Source of the DNA: Intrasporangium calvum
Lineage (GTDB): Bacteria > Actinomycetota > Actinomycetes > Actinomycetales > Dermatophilaceae
Direction: 5' to 3'
Length of the DNA stretch: 64,000 bases
Assembly: GCF_028446585.1 (NCBI RefSeq)
Contig: NZ_JAPFQL010000012.1
Location: 1-64,000 of the forward strand
In this document: in pieces, positions 26,133 to 35,128 of the stretch
How positions within the stretch are numbered: the stretch's first letter is position 1
Layout of the letters: each line of letters starts with the position of its first letter
Notes under the pieces: generated by a model
What the model saw: only the letters and a program-made list of their open reading frames with translations
Told to the model about the DNA's origin: nothing
Database searches by the model: none
Translations under genes and position numbers: made by a program

Positions 26133-27383
26133 GTGAAGAACCAAGTGCGAAGGTCCGTGGTCCCGCGCCGGGCCATCATCACAGCAGCAGCAGCGGCTGC
26201 GCTGACATTCGGCGTCGCTGGCTGCGGCGCCGATTCAGAGGGCCCGGGCACAGGGGCCACCGGGGGCGGCAACTCTGAGCCCTACCGCGTCGGCGTCCTC
26301 GTCGGCCTCACCGGCAGTTACGCCGCACTCGGCGAGCCGGAGCGTCAGGCCGTAGAGCTGTACTTCAAGGAAGTCAACGCAAAGGGCGGGCTCAACGGCC
26401 GTCCCATCGAGCTCGTCGTTGTCGACAGCGGCAGCAACGAGGGCACGGCCGTCAACCAGTACCGCAAGCTGGCGATCGAGGAGAACGTCCACGCCATCAT
26501 CGGGCCCAGCTCCAGCGGGGAGTCCATTGCGCTGCGGACCTTCAGCAATCAGCTCAAGGTGCCGACCATCGCCTTGGCTTCGTCCTCGAGCATCGTGACC
26601 CCGGCTGAAGAGGCCGGTTACATCTTCAAGCAGTACACGGGTACCAATGAGTCGCTGAAGGCGCAGATCCAGTTCGCCAAGGAGCAGGGTTGGACCAAGG
26701 TCGGCCTCCTTCACACGAACGATGGGTACGGTCAGGACCCCGCCAAGCGGATCGACGCCGTCGCTTCGGAGTTCGGCATCCAGGTCACCGGCAAGGAGGC
26801 GTTCGACGCTACGACGACCGACGTCACCGCTCAGCTGGGCAAGCTGGCTGGCGGCTCGCCCGACGTGGTACTCGTCTGGGCGGTGAACCCGGCCAACGCC
26901 GTTGTGGCCAAGAGCGCCGAGTCAATCGGCTTCAAGCCGGTCCTGTTCAACTCCCCAGGAGCCGGGTCACCCGCATACATCGAGAACAGCGGGGCCGCGG
27001 CCGACGGCACATACCTCCAGGGCTCGGTCGTTCTCGCGCCCACGTCACTGAAGCAGGACAACCCCCAGTATGAGGCCACCAACCGGATCGTCGAGGCCTT
27101 CAAGGCGGCCAATGCTGGCGCGCCCGGCCAGTTCGCTGCGAACGGTTGGGACGGCTCAATCCTCCTGGAGAACGCGATCACCAAGGCCTCGTCGCACGAC
27201 CCTCAAGACGTGCAGGCGACCCGGGACGCCCTCCGCGCATCGCTGGAGGCAAACACCAAGGACGTCGTCGGCGTCAACTCGATCTACACCTTCACGCCGG
27301 AATTCCACGGTTCGCTCTCACTCGGTGGGTTGGCTGTGCTGAAGGTGGAGAGCGGCGCGTTCAAGGTCGAGCAGAGCTACTGA
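26133..27383 (+). CDS. LivK-type substrate-binding lipoprotein
   Basis: A 416-residue exported protein. The signal sequence has Arg residues, an Ala-rich hydrophobic core and the lipobox VAGC near residue 31. The mature part is a type I periplasmic binding fold: VGVLVGLTGSYAALGEPERQ at the start, AIIGPSSSGESIALR and WTKVGLLHTNDGYGQDPA further on. I chose the GTG at 26133 because GAGAGG lies seven bases upstream and the signal peptide then has normal length; an ATG at 26103 is an alternative. It should bind the growth substrate, probably an organic acid. A strong hairpin follows the stop. Confidence 0.9.
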   Translation: MKNQVRRSVVPRRAIITAAAAAALTFGVAGCGADSEGPGTGATGGGNSEPYRVGVLVGLTGSYAALGEPERQAVELYFKEVNAKGGLNGRPIELVVVDSGSNEGTAVNQYRKLAIEENVHAIIGPSSSGESIALRTFSNQLKVPTIALASSSSIVTPAEEAGYIFKQYTGTNESLKAQIQFAKEQGWTKVGLLHTNDGYGQDPAKRIDAVASEFGIQVTGKEAFDATTTDVTAQLGKLAGGSPDVVLVWAVNPANAVVAKSAESIGFKPVLFNSPGAGSPAYIENSGAAADGTYLQGSVVLAPTSLKQDNPQYEATNRIVEAFKAANAGAPGQFAANGWDGSILLENAITKASSHDPQDVQATRDALRASLEANTKDVVGVNSIYTFTPEFHGSLSLGGLAVLKVESGAFKVEQSY

Positions 27384-27392
27384 TCGGCACCC

Positions 27393-27443
27393 AAGCGCAC
27401 GGCCGGCATCGGGGATGATCCACCCGGTGCCGGCCGTGCGCTT
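27393..27443. terminator. hairpin after the binding-protein gene
   Basis: AAGCGCACGGCCGGCA (27393-27408) pairs perfectly with 27428-27443. It begins ten bases after the livK stop and ends 44 before the next start. It would limit read-through into the NTF2-like gene or protect the livK mRNA. Confidence 0.75.
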
Positions 27444-27487
27444 GCTTGGCAAACCAGACCGGGACCGAAAGGAAGTGGAAAGGCACC

Positions 27488-27997
27488 ATGTCACTGCCAC
27501 CTTCACCGACCGTCGCGCTGGCTGTCTCCGACCTCAAAGCGCGATACTTCCAGTACCTCGACAACAAGCAGTGGGACCGACTGCGCGAGCTGTACACCCC
27601 GGACGCGACTTTCGAGGGCTACGCCTTTGACGATGCCGCCTCTGCCGAAGAGTTCATAGGCACGGTCTCCGCCTTTCTCAAGGACGTCCGGAGTCAGCAC
27701 CAGGGCTTCATGCCGCGCTTCACATCGATCGGCGATCATGTCCGGGGCATCTGGAGCATGCACGACTACCTGACGTGGGAGCCCGGTAGTCGCATCTACA
27801 AAGGGATTGAACTGCCCGGGATGTACGGGCTGCGCGGCTACGGGTATTACGAGGACGAGTACGCCCCGACCGATGAGGGATGGCGCATCTGCTTCTCCAG
27901 ACTCGTGCGCACGCGCATCGACCCCTTGGTCGGCGTGCCGCCCCAGGCGCCCAACTATCAGATGCTGGATCCGGACCCGGGTTGGCTCGAGGCCTGA
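27488..27997 (+). CDS. SnoaL/NTF2-like fold protein
   Basis: A 169-residue cone-shaped alpha/beta-barrel protein: LKARYFQYLDNKQWDRLREL and YTPDATFEGYAFDDAASAEE are typical of the first helices and strand, and HGIWSMHDY-like VRGIWSMHDYLTW of the core. Members include ketosteroid isomerase, polyketide cyclases and dehydratases, so an isomerase or dehydratase role is possible. The ATG at 27488 has GAAAGG five bases before it. The last 40 bases overlap the 3' end of the convergent DMT transporter gene. Confidence 0.78.
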   Translation: MSLPPSPTVALAVSDLKARYFQYLDNKQWDRLRELYTPDATFEGYAFDDAASAEEFIGTVSAFLKDVRSQHQGFMPRFTSIGDHVRGIWSMHDYLTWEPGSRIYKGIELPGMYGLRGYGYYEDEYAPTDEGWRICFSRLVRTRIDPLVGVPPQAPNYQMLDPDPGWLEA

Positions 27998-28920
27998 GCC
28001 GACGATGACGCAGGTACTCCGGTCCCAGGAGTCACTCGTGGGCGCGACACACCAAGCGCCACGCCACCTAGAACGACCAACGCCCCCAGCAGTTGGTTCA
28101 GAGTGAGCGGTTCGCCCAGCACCGAGATGCCGAGCCCCACCCCCACCAGTGTCGTCACGTAGGTGACCATTGATGCCGGTGCCGCGCCCCAGGAGTCGAT
28201 GACCCTGAAGTTCCACACGTAGGCGAACCCGGTGCCCAGGACGCTGAGGAGGAGGATCGACAGGGTGATGGGCAGGTCGAGCGTCACCGGTGTGAGCGCA
28301 GTGAACGGAGCGATGAGAATCATGAGTGCCGCCGCTACGAGCATCTGGCCGAAGGCAATGCCGACGGGGTCCAACCGCAAGGGACTGAGCGACTTCTTCG
28401 TATAGGCGAAGGCGAACCCCAAGCCGATCACGGCACCTACACACGCCACCTGCCCGGCCAGGTCAAAGGACTCGGCACCCAGACGCCAGGGCGCCAAGAC
28501 GATGAGGATACCCAGCGCCCCAAGCACTACACCCGCCACACTCCGTCCGCGGATCGTCTCCTGGCGCATCGCAACTACCGTGAGAACGGTGGTCGAGACC
28601 GGAACGGAGGCGTTGTAGATGCTCGACAGACCACTAGGGATGCGCTGGCCGGCCCATGCGTACAGCAAGAACGGCACGGCGCAGCCGACGACCCCCAGCA
28701 CGAGAATCCGTCGCCAAGCCAAGGCGCCGGAAGGCCATCGGCGCTTGGTCAGCACCATCACCACTGCGAGCACCAACGTGGCAAGAGTCGTTCGAGCCAG
28801 CACGAGCTGCACCGGCGAGACGCCTTGCACCGCAACCTTGATGAAGAGGAAGCTGGCACCCCAAGAAAGCCCCACGCCGAGGAAGAGCAGGGCCACCAAA
28901 GAGGTCGGCGACCGCTTCAC
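27958..28920 (-). CDS. EamA/DMT-family transporter
   Basis: A 320-residue membrane protein with ten predicted hydrophobic segments in two homologous EamA halves: WGASFLFIKVAVQGVSPVQL and ARTTLATLVL at the start, PASMVTYVTTLVGVGLGISV and LGEPLTLNQLLGALVVLGGV in the second half. The GTG start overlaps the SDR stop as GTGA. It ends the operon ligase - carboxylase alpha - dehydrogenase - SDR - transporter. It may export an overflow intermediate. The low-complexity Ser-rich tail lies in the region overlapping the convergent gene. Confidence 0.88.
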   Translation of the reverse strand: MKRSPTSLVALLFLGVGLSWGASFLFIKVAVQGVSPVQLVLARTTLATLVLAVVMVLTKRRWPSGALAWRRILVLGVVGCAVPFLLYAWAGQRIPSGLSSIYNASVPVSTTVLTVVAMRQETIRGRSVAGVVLGALGILIVLAPWRLGAESFDLAGQVACVGAVIGLGFAFAYTKKSLSPLRLDPVGIAFGQMLVAAALMILIAPFTALTPVTLDLPITLSILLLSVLGTGFAYVWNFRVIDSWGAAPASMVTYVTTLVGVGLGISVLGEPLTLNQLLGALVVLGGVALGVSRPRVTPGTGVPASSSAQASSQPGSGSSI

Positions 28921-29678
28921 GGGCGGTCAAACAGCTGGAAGTAGCTCGTCGCCCCTCCGTCGATGACCAGGTTCGCACCGTTGATGTTGCAGGCTTCGTC
29001 GCTGATCAGGAATGCGGCCAGGGCGCCGATCTCGGCTGGATCGATGATCTCCTCGGTCGGCACCTTGCGCGGAATCTGCTCTCGGACCGCGTCAATGACC
29101 ATCGGAGTGTCAACGACGCCGGGGCAGATCGAGTTCACTGTCACGCCCGTACCCCATAGGTCGATGACGAGCGACCTTGTCAGGTTGGACAGCCCGGCCT
29201 TTGAGGCGGCGTAGCTGGGGTAGGCGTACCCCGTCACGCCGGCGATGGATGAGATGTTGATGATGCGTCCCCAGCCGCGGGAGATCATCCCTGGCGAGAA
29301 GGCCTGGATCATGCGAAACGGTCCGACGAGGTTCACAGCGATAGTGCGCTCAAATGACGAGTCGTCGTGATCGACGAGAAACTTCCGGTCCAAGATCCCA
29401 GCCGCGTTCACGAGGACATCGACATCGACCGCTGCTCGGGCGACCTCTTCACGGAGCGCCCTGACACTCGAGCTATCCCCAACATCGACGGTGAACGCGT
29501 CCGCACGGCCCCCTGCATCCCTGACGGCTTGTGCCGCCCGTTCCGATCCCTCACCCGAGACGTCCGCGCACAACACTCGGTGGCCCGCAGCGGCGAGCCG
29601 AGCGTTGATACCGGCCGCCATCCCACCTCCTGCCCCAGTGACGAGAACCGTCCGCGGGCTGCTGGAAGACATCGTCAT
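28917..29678 (-). CDS. short-chain dehydrogenase/reductase (SDR)
   Basis: A 253-residue classical SDR. The cofactor motif is VTGAGGGMAAGI (a TGxxxGxG variant), followed by NAAG, and the catalytic residues are Ser in NISSIAG and Tyr/Lys in YAASK. An Asp at the end of strand 2 (LCADVSGEG) favours NAD. It would oxidise a hydroxyacyl-CoA or an alcohol in the pathway; in the Pseudomonas Atu cluster SDRs (AtuB, AtuG) occupy a similar place. Of two ATGs six bases apart, the first has an AGAGGA site at normal distance. It is fourth in its operon. Confidence 0.9.
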   Translation of the reverse strand: MTMSSSSPRTVLVTGAGGGMAAGINARLAAAGHRVLCADVSGEGSERAAQAVRDAGGRADAFTVDVGDSSSVRALREEVARAAVDVDVLVNAAGILDRKFLVDHDDSSFERTIAVNLVGPFRMIQAFSPGMISRGWGRIINISSIAGVTGYAYPSYAASKAGLSNLTRSLVIDLWGTGVTVNSICPGVVDTPMVIDAVREQIPRKVPTEEIIDPAEIGALAAFLISDEACNINGANLVIDGGATSYFQLFDRP

Positions 29679-29737
29679 TGTGGTTCCTCTCACGGTTGTC
29701 TCAAGGGCGGAATCGACGTTTCACACGGATGCGTGGC

Positions 29738-30958
29738 TCAGTAAGAACGGGGCAGCTTGAAGTGGTGCTCGGCGATGAAGTTGTGGATCATCTCGTCCGT
29801 GAGCGGCGCGAAGGTGTAGAGGCGCGCATCCCGGAAGAACCGTTGCATTGAGTACTCTCGGCTGAGGCCAGACCCACCCATGGCGCGCATGCCGTGATCC
29901 GTGATCATTGTCGCGGCCTCGGAGGCCGCCAGCTTGGCCATGGCCGAGAGCGTTTCTGCCGCGCCGCCGTGGTCGGCCGCACGGGCGGCACGCTGGAGAA
30001 GTGAGCGGGCCCCTTCGAGCCTCACTACGCCGTCGACGAGTCGGTGCTGCAGGATCTGGAAGGAGCCGATCGTCCTGCCGAATGCCTCGCGGCTACGGAC
30101 GTACTCGAGCGCCGCATCCTGGGCACCACGAGCGATACCGAGAGCCACCGCAGCGGCGTTGAGCCGCTCCCCGTTCAGCGTGGCCAGGACCTGCCGGAAC
30201 CCCCAGTTCACCTCTCCCAACACAGCGTCGTGCGGCACGCGAACGTCGGAGAGGCCGACCTCGCACGTGGAGAGGCTGTGAATCGCCATCGTGTCCATTT
30301 CGTTCACGGTGACGCCACTGGCGCTTCTTGGAACGATGAACATCGTGATGCCCGAGATTGCAGACCGCTCGATCGGTGCCGTTCGGGCAAGTACCAGTAG
30401 GAAAGTTGCATCACTCGCGCCGGAGATCCACATCTTGCTGCCACTGAGCTTCCAGGTGCCATCAGATTCCTGTGTTGCCCGGGTCCGCATCACGCGCGCG
30501 ACATCAGTCCCCCCACCGGGTTCGGTCAAAGCGAAAGCCACCCGTGATCGGCCGGAGAGCAGCGGGACCAGGTACTGCTTGCGCTGCTCTGCTGTGCCGT
30601 GTTGGGCCAGAAGTGTGACACCCATGTACTGAACCACCAGGGACACCGCCATGGACGTCGCTGTGGCGCCCAGCTCTTCCAACACAATGGTCTGGCTCAT
30701 ATGGCTTGGGGGGTTGCCCTCCGTATCGGCCTCAAGCTGAATCAAGCCGGCATCGGCAAGAGTTCGATACAGGTCCTCATCGAACTTCTCGTTTTCATCG
30801 AACTCCCGGATCCGATCGGGAGTTGCCTTGTCCCTGAGAACGTCCCGAATCAACGCGCGAAGGTCGGCTTCATCCTGCGTCTCGTCGATCTTGAGGTGGA
30901 CGAAGGGGGCGGCCCCCTGAGGTCTCGGCAGCAGTGGTTCGTCCGGGCTGTGAGTCAT
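29738..30958 (-). CDS. acyl-CoA dehydrogenase
   Basis: A 406-residue FAD enzyme. The family signatures FALTEPGGGTDVARVMRTRA and KMWISGASDATFLLVLART are in the middle domain, and MRAMGGSGLSREYSMQRFFR with DARLYTFAPLTDEM in the C-terminal domain. The region RSREAFGRTIGSFQILQHRL is also typical. It introduces the alpha,beta double bond in the CoA-activated substrate; AtuD holds this role in the citronellol pathway. Its ATG lies one base after the carboxylase alpha stop. An N-terminal extension of about 30 residues precedes the usual start of the fold. Confidence 0.93.
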   Translation of the reverse strand: MTHSPDEPLLPRPQGAAPFVHLKIDETQDEADLRALIRDVLRDKATPDRIREFDENEKFDEDLYRTLADAGLIQLEADTEGNPPSHMSQTIVLEELGATATSMAVSLVVQYMGVTLLAQHGTAEQRKQYLVPLLSGRSRVAFALTEPGGGTDVARVMRTRATQESDGTWKLSGSKMWISGASDATFLLVLARTAPIERSAISGITMFIVPRSASGVTVNEMDTMAIHSLSTCEVGLSDVRVPHDAVLGEVNWGFRQVLATLNGERLNAAAVALGIARGAQDAALEYVRSREAFGRTIGSFQILQHRLVDGVVRLEGARSLLQRAARAADHGGAAETLSAMAKLAASEAATMITDHGMRAMGGSGLSREYSMQRFFRDARLYTFAPLTDEMIHNFIAEHHFKLPRSY

Positions 30959-30959
30959 G

Positions 30960-32729
30960 TCAGACCCCATCAGCCACGTAGGAGGCAAGCAGAGTGCCCG
31001 CTGGGGTCGAATCGCCCAGCGACACATGGACTGCCTCGATACGGCCGTCGTGCGTGGCCTTGATCGGATTCTCCATCTTCATCGCTTCGAGCACGAAGAG
31101 CAGCGCACCGGCCGTCACATCGTCACCTGCCTCCACGTTCACCTTGACGATCGTCCCCTGCATGGGTGCCTTGACCGTGCCATCGCTCGCGCGGCTACGA
31201 CGCCGGCGGGTCCCCGAGCGTCCACCGGCCCGGGCCGACCCTGCTTCCGCATCAGCGGTGGGTGCGGCCGCTCCGGCCGGGGCAGCCATCACGCCATCTT
31301 CGGGAAAGGTCGGAATTCGGTAATAGCGACCTGCGACCTCGACGTCGAAACGCGCGTCTTCGTCGCCCTGATCCTCGGAGAAGTCAGGTAGGACAACGGA
31401 ATCCTCGAGCCAGGTGGTGCCAATGTCCACTGACTTGAAGGCGTCCAGCGCCAAGATGTGCTGGGCGGCGGGGATGGTCGTTCGAATCCCCTCGATCTGC
31501 ACTTGGGCCATCGCTGATTGCAGCCGTTGGATCGCCGCATCCCTGGTAGGGCCCCAGGCGATGAGCTTGCCGACGAGACTGTCGTACAGAGGAAGGACCT
31601 CGTCCCCGGATTGGTACCCCGCGTCCCACCGGAGGCCCTCGGCTTCGGGTACCTCGAGTGTGGCAATCAGCCCTGGCGATGGGACGAACATTCCCTCCGA
31701 CGGGTCCTCTGCGTTGACACGGACCTCTATCGCTGCGCCTTCTGGTCGGACAGACTCCTGCGTGATCCCGAGCGGTTGCCCCGCGGCGACCCGCAATTGC
31801 AGCGCAACCAAGTCCAGTCCGGTTACTGCCTCGGTGACAGGATGTTCGACCTGAATTCGCGTGTTCATCTCGAGGAAGTAGAACTTGCCCTCTTCATACA
31901 GGAACTCAACCGTCCCCGCTCCCACGTAGTGGACCTGGCGTGCCAGGCGAACGGCAGCCTCGCCCATGCTGCGCCTGACCTCATCGCTGAGCCCTGGCGC
32001 CGGCGCTTCCTCGATGAGTTTCTGATGGCGCCGTTGCACGGAGCAGTCACGGTCACCGAGGTAGACGACGTCGCCGTGGGAGTCCCCAAAGACCTGGACC
32101 TCCACATGGCGTGCGTTGACGAGGTAGCGCTCGCAGTAGACCTCGCCATTGCCGAACGCAGCCGTCGCCTCTCGAACAGCCGCACCGAATGCCTCGACCG
32201 CCTCTGACGCGGAGCCCACCAAACGCATACCGCGGCCGCCTCCCCCGTAGGAAGCCTTCACGAGTGCCGGGTACCCATGTTCGTCCCCGAACTCGATGAT
32301 GGCCGACGGATCGGCAATGGAGCCCTCTGATCCGGGGGCCAAGGGAACGGAGGCCGCGAGCGCGACGGCGCGAGATGCAACCTTCTCCCCCATGGTGGCG
32401 ATGGCGTGCGCCGACGGCCCGATGAAGACCAGACCCGCGTCCGTCACGGCGCCGGCGAACTCGGCGCTCTCCGCCAGGAAACCGTACCCGGGATGCACCG
32501 CTTGGCACCCCGTGCGCTTGGCGGCGCGAATGATTGCCGCGGTGTTGAGGTACGTCGAACTGGCTGGCCCATCGCCAAGATCGACGCTCTCATCGGCCGT
32601 GCGCACATGCAATGAGTGGGCGTCTGCGGCCGAGTGGACGGCCACGGTCTTGATGCCGAGCTCTCTACAGGTCCTCATGATCCGCACCGCGATCTCACCG
32701 CGATTGGCGATCAGGATCTTCTCAAACAT
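30960..32729 (-). CDS. acyl-CoA carboxylase alpha subunit (biotin carboxylase + BCCP)
   Basis: A 589-residue protein. The biotin carboxylase part starts at the first residues (KILIANRGEIAVRIMR), has the ATP-grasp loop SYGGGGRGMRLV, and QVEHPVTEAVTGLDL in the active site. A basic, Ala-rich linker (GTRRRRSRASDG) leads to a C-terminal biotinyl domain with EAMKMEN, whose Lys carries biotin. It carboxylates biotin and feeds the beta subunit at 19-20.7 kb. The ATG at 32727-32729 was chosen from two because the AGAGGA site has proper spacing. It sits between the ligase and dehydrogenase genes; a biotin transporter gene is in the same cluster. Confidence 0.93.
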   Translation of the reverse strand: MFEKILIANRGEIAVRIMRTCRELGIKTVAVHSAADAHSLHVRTADESVDLGDGPASSTYLNTAAIIRAAKRTGCQAVHPGYGFLAESAEFAGAVTDAGLVFIGPSAHAIATMGEKVASRAVALAASVPLAPGSEGSIADPSAIIEFGDEHGYPALVKASYGGGGRGMRLVGSASEAVEAFGAAVREATAAFGNGEVYCERYLVNARHVEVQVFGDSHGDVVYLGDRDCSVQRRHQKLIEEAPAPGLSDEVRRSMGEAAVRLARQVHYVGAGTVEFLYEEGKFYFLEMNTRIQVEHPVTEAVTGLDLVALQLRVAAGQPLGITQESVRPEGAAIEVRVNAEDPSEGMFVPSPGLIATLEVPEAEGLRWDAGYQSGDEVLPLYDSLVGKLIAWGPTRDAAIQRLQSAMAQVQIEGIRTTIPAAQHILALDAFKSVDIGTTWLEDSVVLPDFSEDQGDEDARFDVEVAGRYYRIPTFPEDGVMAAPAGAAAPTADAEAGSARAGGRSGTRRRRSRASDGTVKAPMQGTIVKVNVEAGDDVTAGALLFVLEAMKMENPIKATHDGRIEAVHVSLGDSTPAGTLLASYVADGV

Positions 32730-32771
32730 TTCGCACATCCTCTTGTCGCTCGAGCCGGTGGGTAGCGGGCA

Positions 32772-34313
32772 TCATCTCCAGCCCAGCCTGTCCTTGAGAC
32801 GCGCCTTGACGAGCTTGCCCGCGCCGGAGCGGGGGAGCTCTCCGGCATCCATGAAGACGAACTCCTTCGGGATCTTGTAGCCGGCCAGGCTCTGACGCAG
32901 GAATTCTTGGAGTTCGTTGGCGGAGGCCCTCATCTCGGGGCGAAGTGAGACGACGGCCCGAACTTCTTCGCCCCATTCATCATTCGAGACACCGACAACG
33001 GCCGCCTCGAGCACGGCCGGGTGAAGATAGAGGACCTGCTCAATCTCGGCGCAGTAGACGTTCTCGCCACCGGACTTGATCATCTCCTTGAGTCGGTCCT
33101 TGAAGAAGTAGAACCCACGCTCATCCCGTGTCGCGAGGTCGCCAGTGTGGAGCCATCCGTCGACGATCGTCTCGGCCGTCGCCAGCGGCCGTCGGAAGTA
33201 GCCGCTCATGAGACTTGGCCCCTTGACGCAGATCTCGCCCAGCTCGCCCGGCTCCACTTCCCGACCGTCTCCATCCACGCTCAGCAGCGTTGCCTCGACG
33301 AGGTGGTATTCCTGGCCGATGGACCCATCGACGGTCGGGTCGAGCATGTCTTCGTGCAGGAGGCGCGTGACCATCGGCCCAGCCTCCGAGAGACCGTAGC
33401 GGTAGAACAGCTTGGCCTGCGGGAGTGTCTCCACGAACTCGACCTTGTTCGGCATACGGAGCAAGCCCGCTCCGGTGTGGAGAGCACGGAAGGACTCCTG
33501 GACCTCCGGAGCCTGAAAAGCGCCGGCCTGCAGCAGTCGTCGCATCATGTTCGGAATCATGAAGCTATTGGTGGCTCGCTCCCGACCAACCCACTCTACG
33601 AACTGCCCTTCATCGAACTTGTCGACGAGCACGGTGGTCTTGCCGGCAACGAAATGCGTGACCAGCCACGTGAGCAGTCCTGCCGAGTGGAACAGTGGTG
33701 TGACCATAAGACCCCGTTCCTCCGGCAACGCGCCGATGCCCACGTCGATGTACTCGTTCAGGGCGTTGGCGGTGGCGGCACGATGGGACAGGACCACCGC
33801 CTTCGACGTGCCAGTGCTTCCACCGGTGTAGATGAGGCACAGCGAGTCCTCAGCACCAACGACATCGGGAAAGGTCCCCTCGCCTGTTCGGAAGTGGTCG
33901 AGTTCGCCTTGGCTGATCACTCGCGGAAGGGCCGTTGTCGTGTCGTCACTCGCCACGATTGACAGAGCCGTCGACAGCAAGTCGGAGAACCGATCCTCCA
34001 CCACGAGGATGCGTGGCTGGCTCTCGCGTATGCCCTCTGCGAGTTCCATTGCGGACCAACGCCAGTTGTAGGCCGTATAGATGCCTCCCGAGACTGCGAC
34101 GCCCAGAAACACCTCGGCGTTGAACACTGTGTTTCCGCCCAGGACGCCGACTGGGTCACCCCTGCTGACGCCCAGGCCCGTGAGACCACGGGCGAGAGCC
34201 CAAGCACGCTCGGCCGCCTCGCCGAAGGTGACGCGCCCATCGATGCCGACAAAAGCCTCGCGCGCCGGGTTCCTGCGTGCGTTCAGGCGAGTCCACTCTC
34301 CGATGGTGCGCAT
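32772..34313 (-). CDS. AMP-forming acyl-CoA synthetase
   Basis: A 513-residue adenylate-forming enzyme. The P-loop-like motif YTGGSTGTSKAVVLSH, the A5 motif YGLSEAG, the A7 motif WLHTGDLATRDERGFYFF and the A10 Lys in PRSGAGKLVKARL are all present. It activates a carboxylic acid to its CoA ester, the entry step of the pathway (AtuH-like in role). It is the first gene of an operon that continues with carboxylase alpha, acyl-CoA dehydrogenase, SDR and a transporter. A GGAG site precedes the ATG, and an operator-like palindrome lies 21-36 bases upstream. Confidence 0.93.
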   Translation of the reverse strand: MRTIGEWTRLNARRNPAREAFVGIDGRVTFGEAAERAWALARGLTGLGVSRGDPVGVLGGNTVFNAEVFLGVAVSGGIYTAYNWRWSAMELAEGIRESQPRILVVEDRFSDLLSTALSIVASDDTTTALPRVISQGELDHFRTGEGTFPDVVGAEDSLCLIYTGGSTGTSKAVVLSHRAATANALNEYIDVGIGALPEERGLMVTPLFHSAGLLTWLVTHFVAGKTTVLVDKFDEGQFVEWVGRERATNSFMIPNMMRRLLQAGAFQAPEVQESFRALHTGAGLLRMPNKVEFVETLPQAKLFYRYGLSEAGPMVTRLLHEDMLDPTVDGSIGQEYHLVEATLLSVDGDGREVEPGELGEICVKGPSLMSGYFRRPLATAETIVDGWLHTGDLATRDERGFYFFKDRLKEMIKSGGENVYCAEIEQVLYLHPAVLEAAVVGVSNDEWGEEVRAVVSLRPEMRASANELQEFLRQSLAGYKIPKEFVFMDAGELPRSGAGKLVKARLKDRLGWR

Positions 34314-34333
34314 CTATACTCCAAGGATAAAAA

Positions 34334-34349
34334 CGTACGACCGTTCGTA
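34334..34349. promoter_or_regulatory. operator-like palindrome upstream of the acyl-CoA synthetase operon
   Basis: CGTACGACCGTTCGTA contains TACGA-CCGT-TCGTA, a perfect inverted repeat with a four-base centre. It lies between the TetR gene stop and the ligase start. Related sequences occur upstream of livH/livK and bioY/ech. Confidence 0.7.
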
Positions 34350-34390
34350 GTTATTGAGTGTAGTACATTCACTGCCCCGCGCAAGGGGTC

Positions 34391-35023
34391 TCAGCCCGCC
34401 GCAGTCAGGTAGCGGTCAACACGCCTCTCGGCGTCGGCGATTCCGAGGCTGCGCATGATGATCTTCGTGTAGGTCTCGATGATCTCTTCCAGCGCATACC
34501 CGCCGTCCGGTCGATACCAGCTGGCTACGTGAGTGCCGATGGCGACGATGCTGAACGCATGGAGTTGGGCGTTTAGGACATGTGCCTGCCCTGCCTCGCC
34601 GCATGCCGTGATCAGGCCCTCGAGCTGCATCCGGTATGCGCGTCGCTTTGCGGTGATCTCGTGGCGAGCGCTCTCCTGGAGCGAGCGGAGCTCGCTGTTA
34701 CCGATGAACACCTCCTGCGCACGTTCGGCATGGAAGCGTATGTGACACTCGATGAAGGCAATCAACCGATCGACGGGGTCCGTCCGCCCGTCCAGCGCCT
34801 TCCCCATCAGCTCATTGAGGTCGTCCATGGTGCCCCCCATGATCGACTGGAGAAGGTCCTCCTTGCTCTTGATGTGGTTGTAGAGGCTGCCTACCTTGAT
34901 GCCGACCGCTGAGGCGACCTGCCGCAGACTCGTCGCCTCGTAGCCATGCGCGAAGAAGCTGGCCGCAGCCTCACGCCTGATCGCCGCCGCCGTCTGCTGC
35001 CCGCTGGTTGTGATACCCGTCAT
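34391..35023 (-). CDS. TetR-family transcriptional regulator
   Basis: A 210-residue protein. The N-terminal helix-turn-helix is clear: FFAHGYEATSLRQVASAVGI and KVGSLYNHIKSKEDLL. The C-terminal part is a variable ligand-binding domain. It lies just upstream of the ligase operon and is probably the local repressor whose ligand is an acyl-CoA intermediate; the Pseudomonas Atu cluster is likewise controlled by a TetR protein (AtuR). The palindrome immediately downstream of the gene and its relatives at 20.7, 26.0 and 42.8 kb are candidate targets. Confidence 0.92.
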   Translation of the reverse strand: MTGITTSGQQTAAAIRREAAASFFAHGYEATSLRQVASAVGIKVGSLYNHIKSKEDLLQSIMGGTMDDLNELMGKALDGRTDPVDRLIAFIECHIRFHAERAQEVFIGNSELRSLQESARHEITAKRRAYRMQLEGLITACGEAGQAHVLNAQLHAFSIVAIGTHVASWYRPDGGYALEEIIETYTKIIMRSLGIADAERRVDRYLTAAG

Positions 35024-35128
35024 CGTCTCTTTCCGTTCCGTAAGCCTGGCCCGCAGATCTCACCGGGCTCGGTGAGGCCCTCTCGGCCGCCTCTCAACGT
35101 GATCCATGTACCGGAGGCAGTGGTCGCC

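Noticed and set aside
34356-34372. TGTAGTACATTCAC near the acyl-CoA ligase promoter as a further TGTAG operator
   Set aside because: The right arm does not match CTACA at the right spacing, and the cluster has its own motif nearby.
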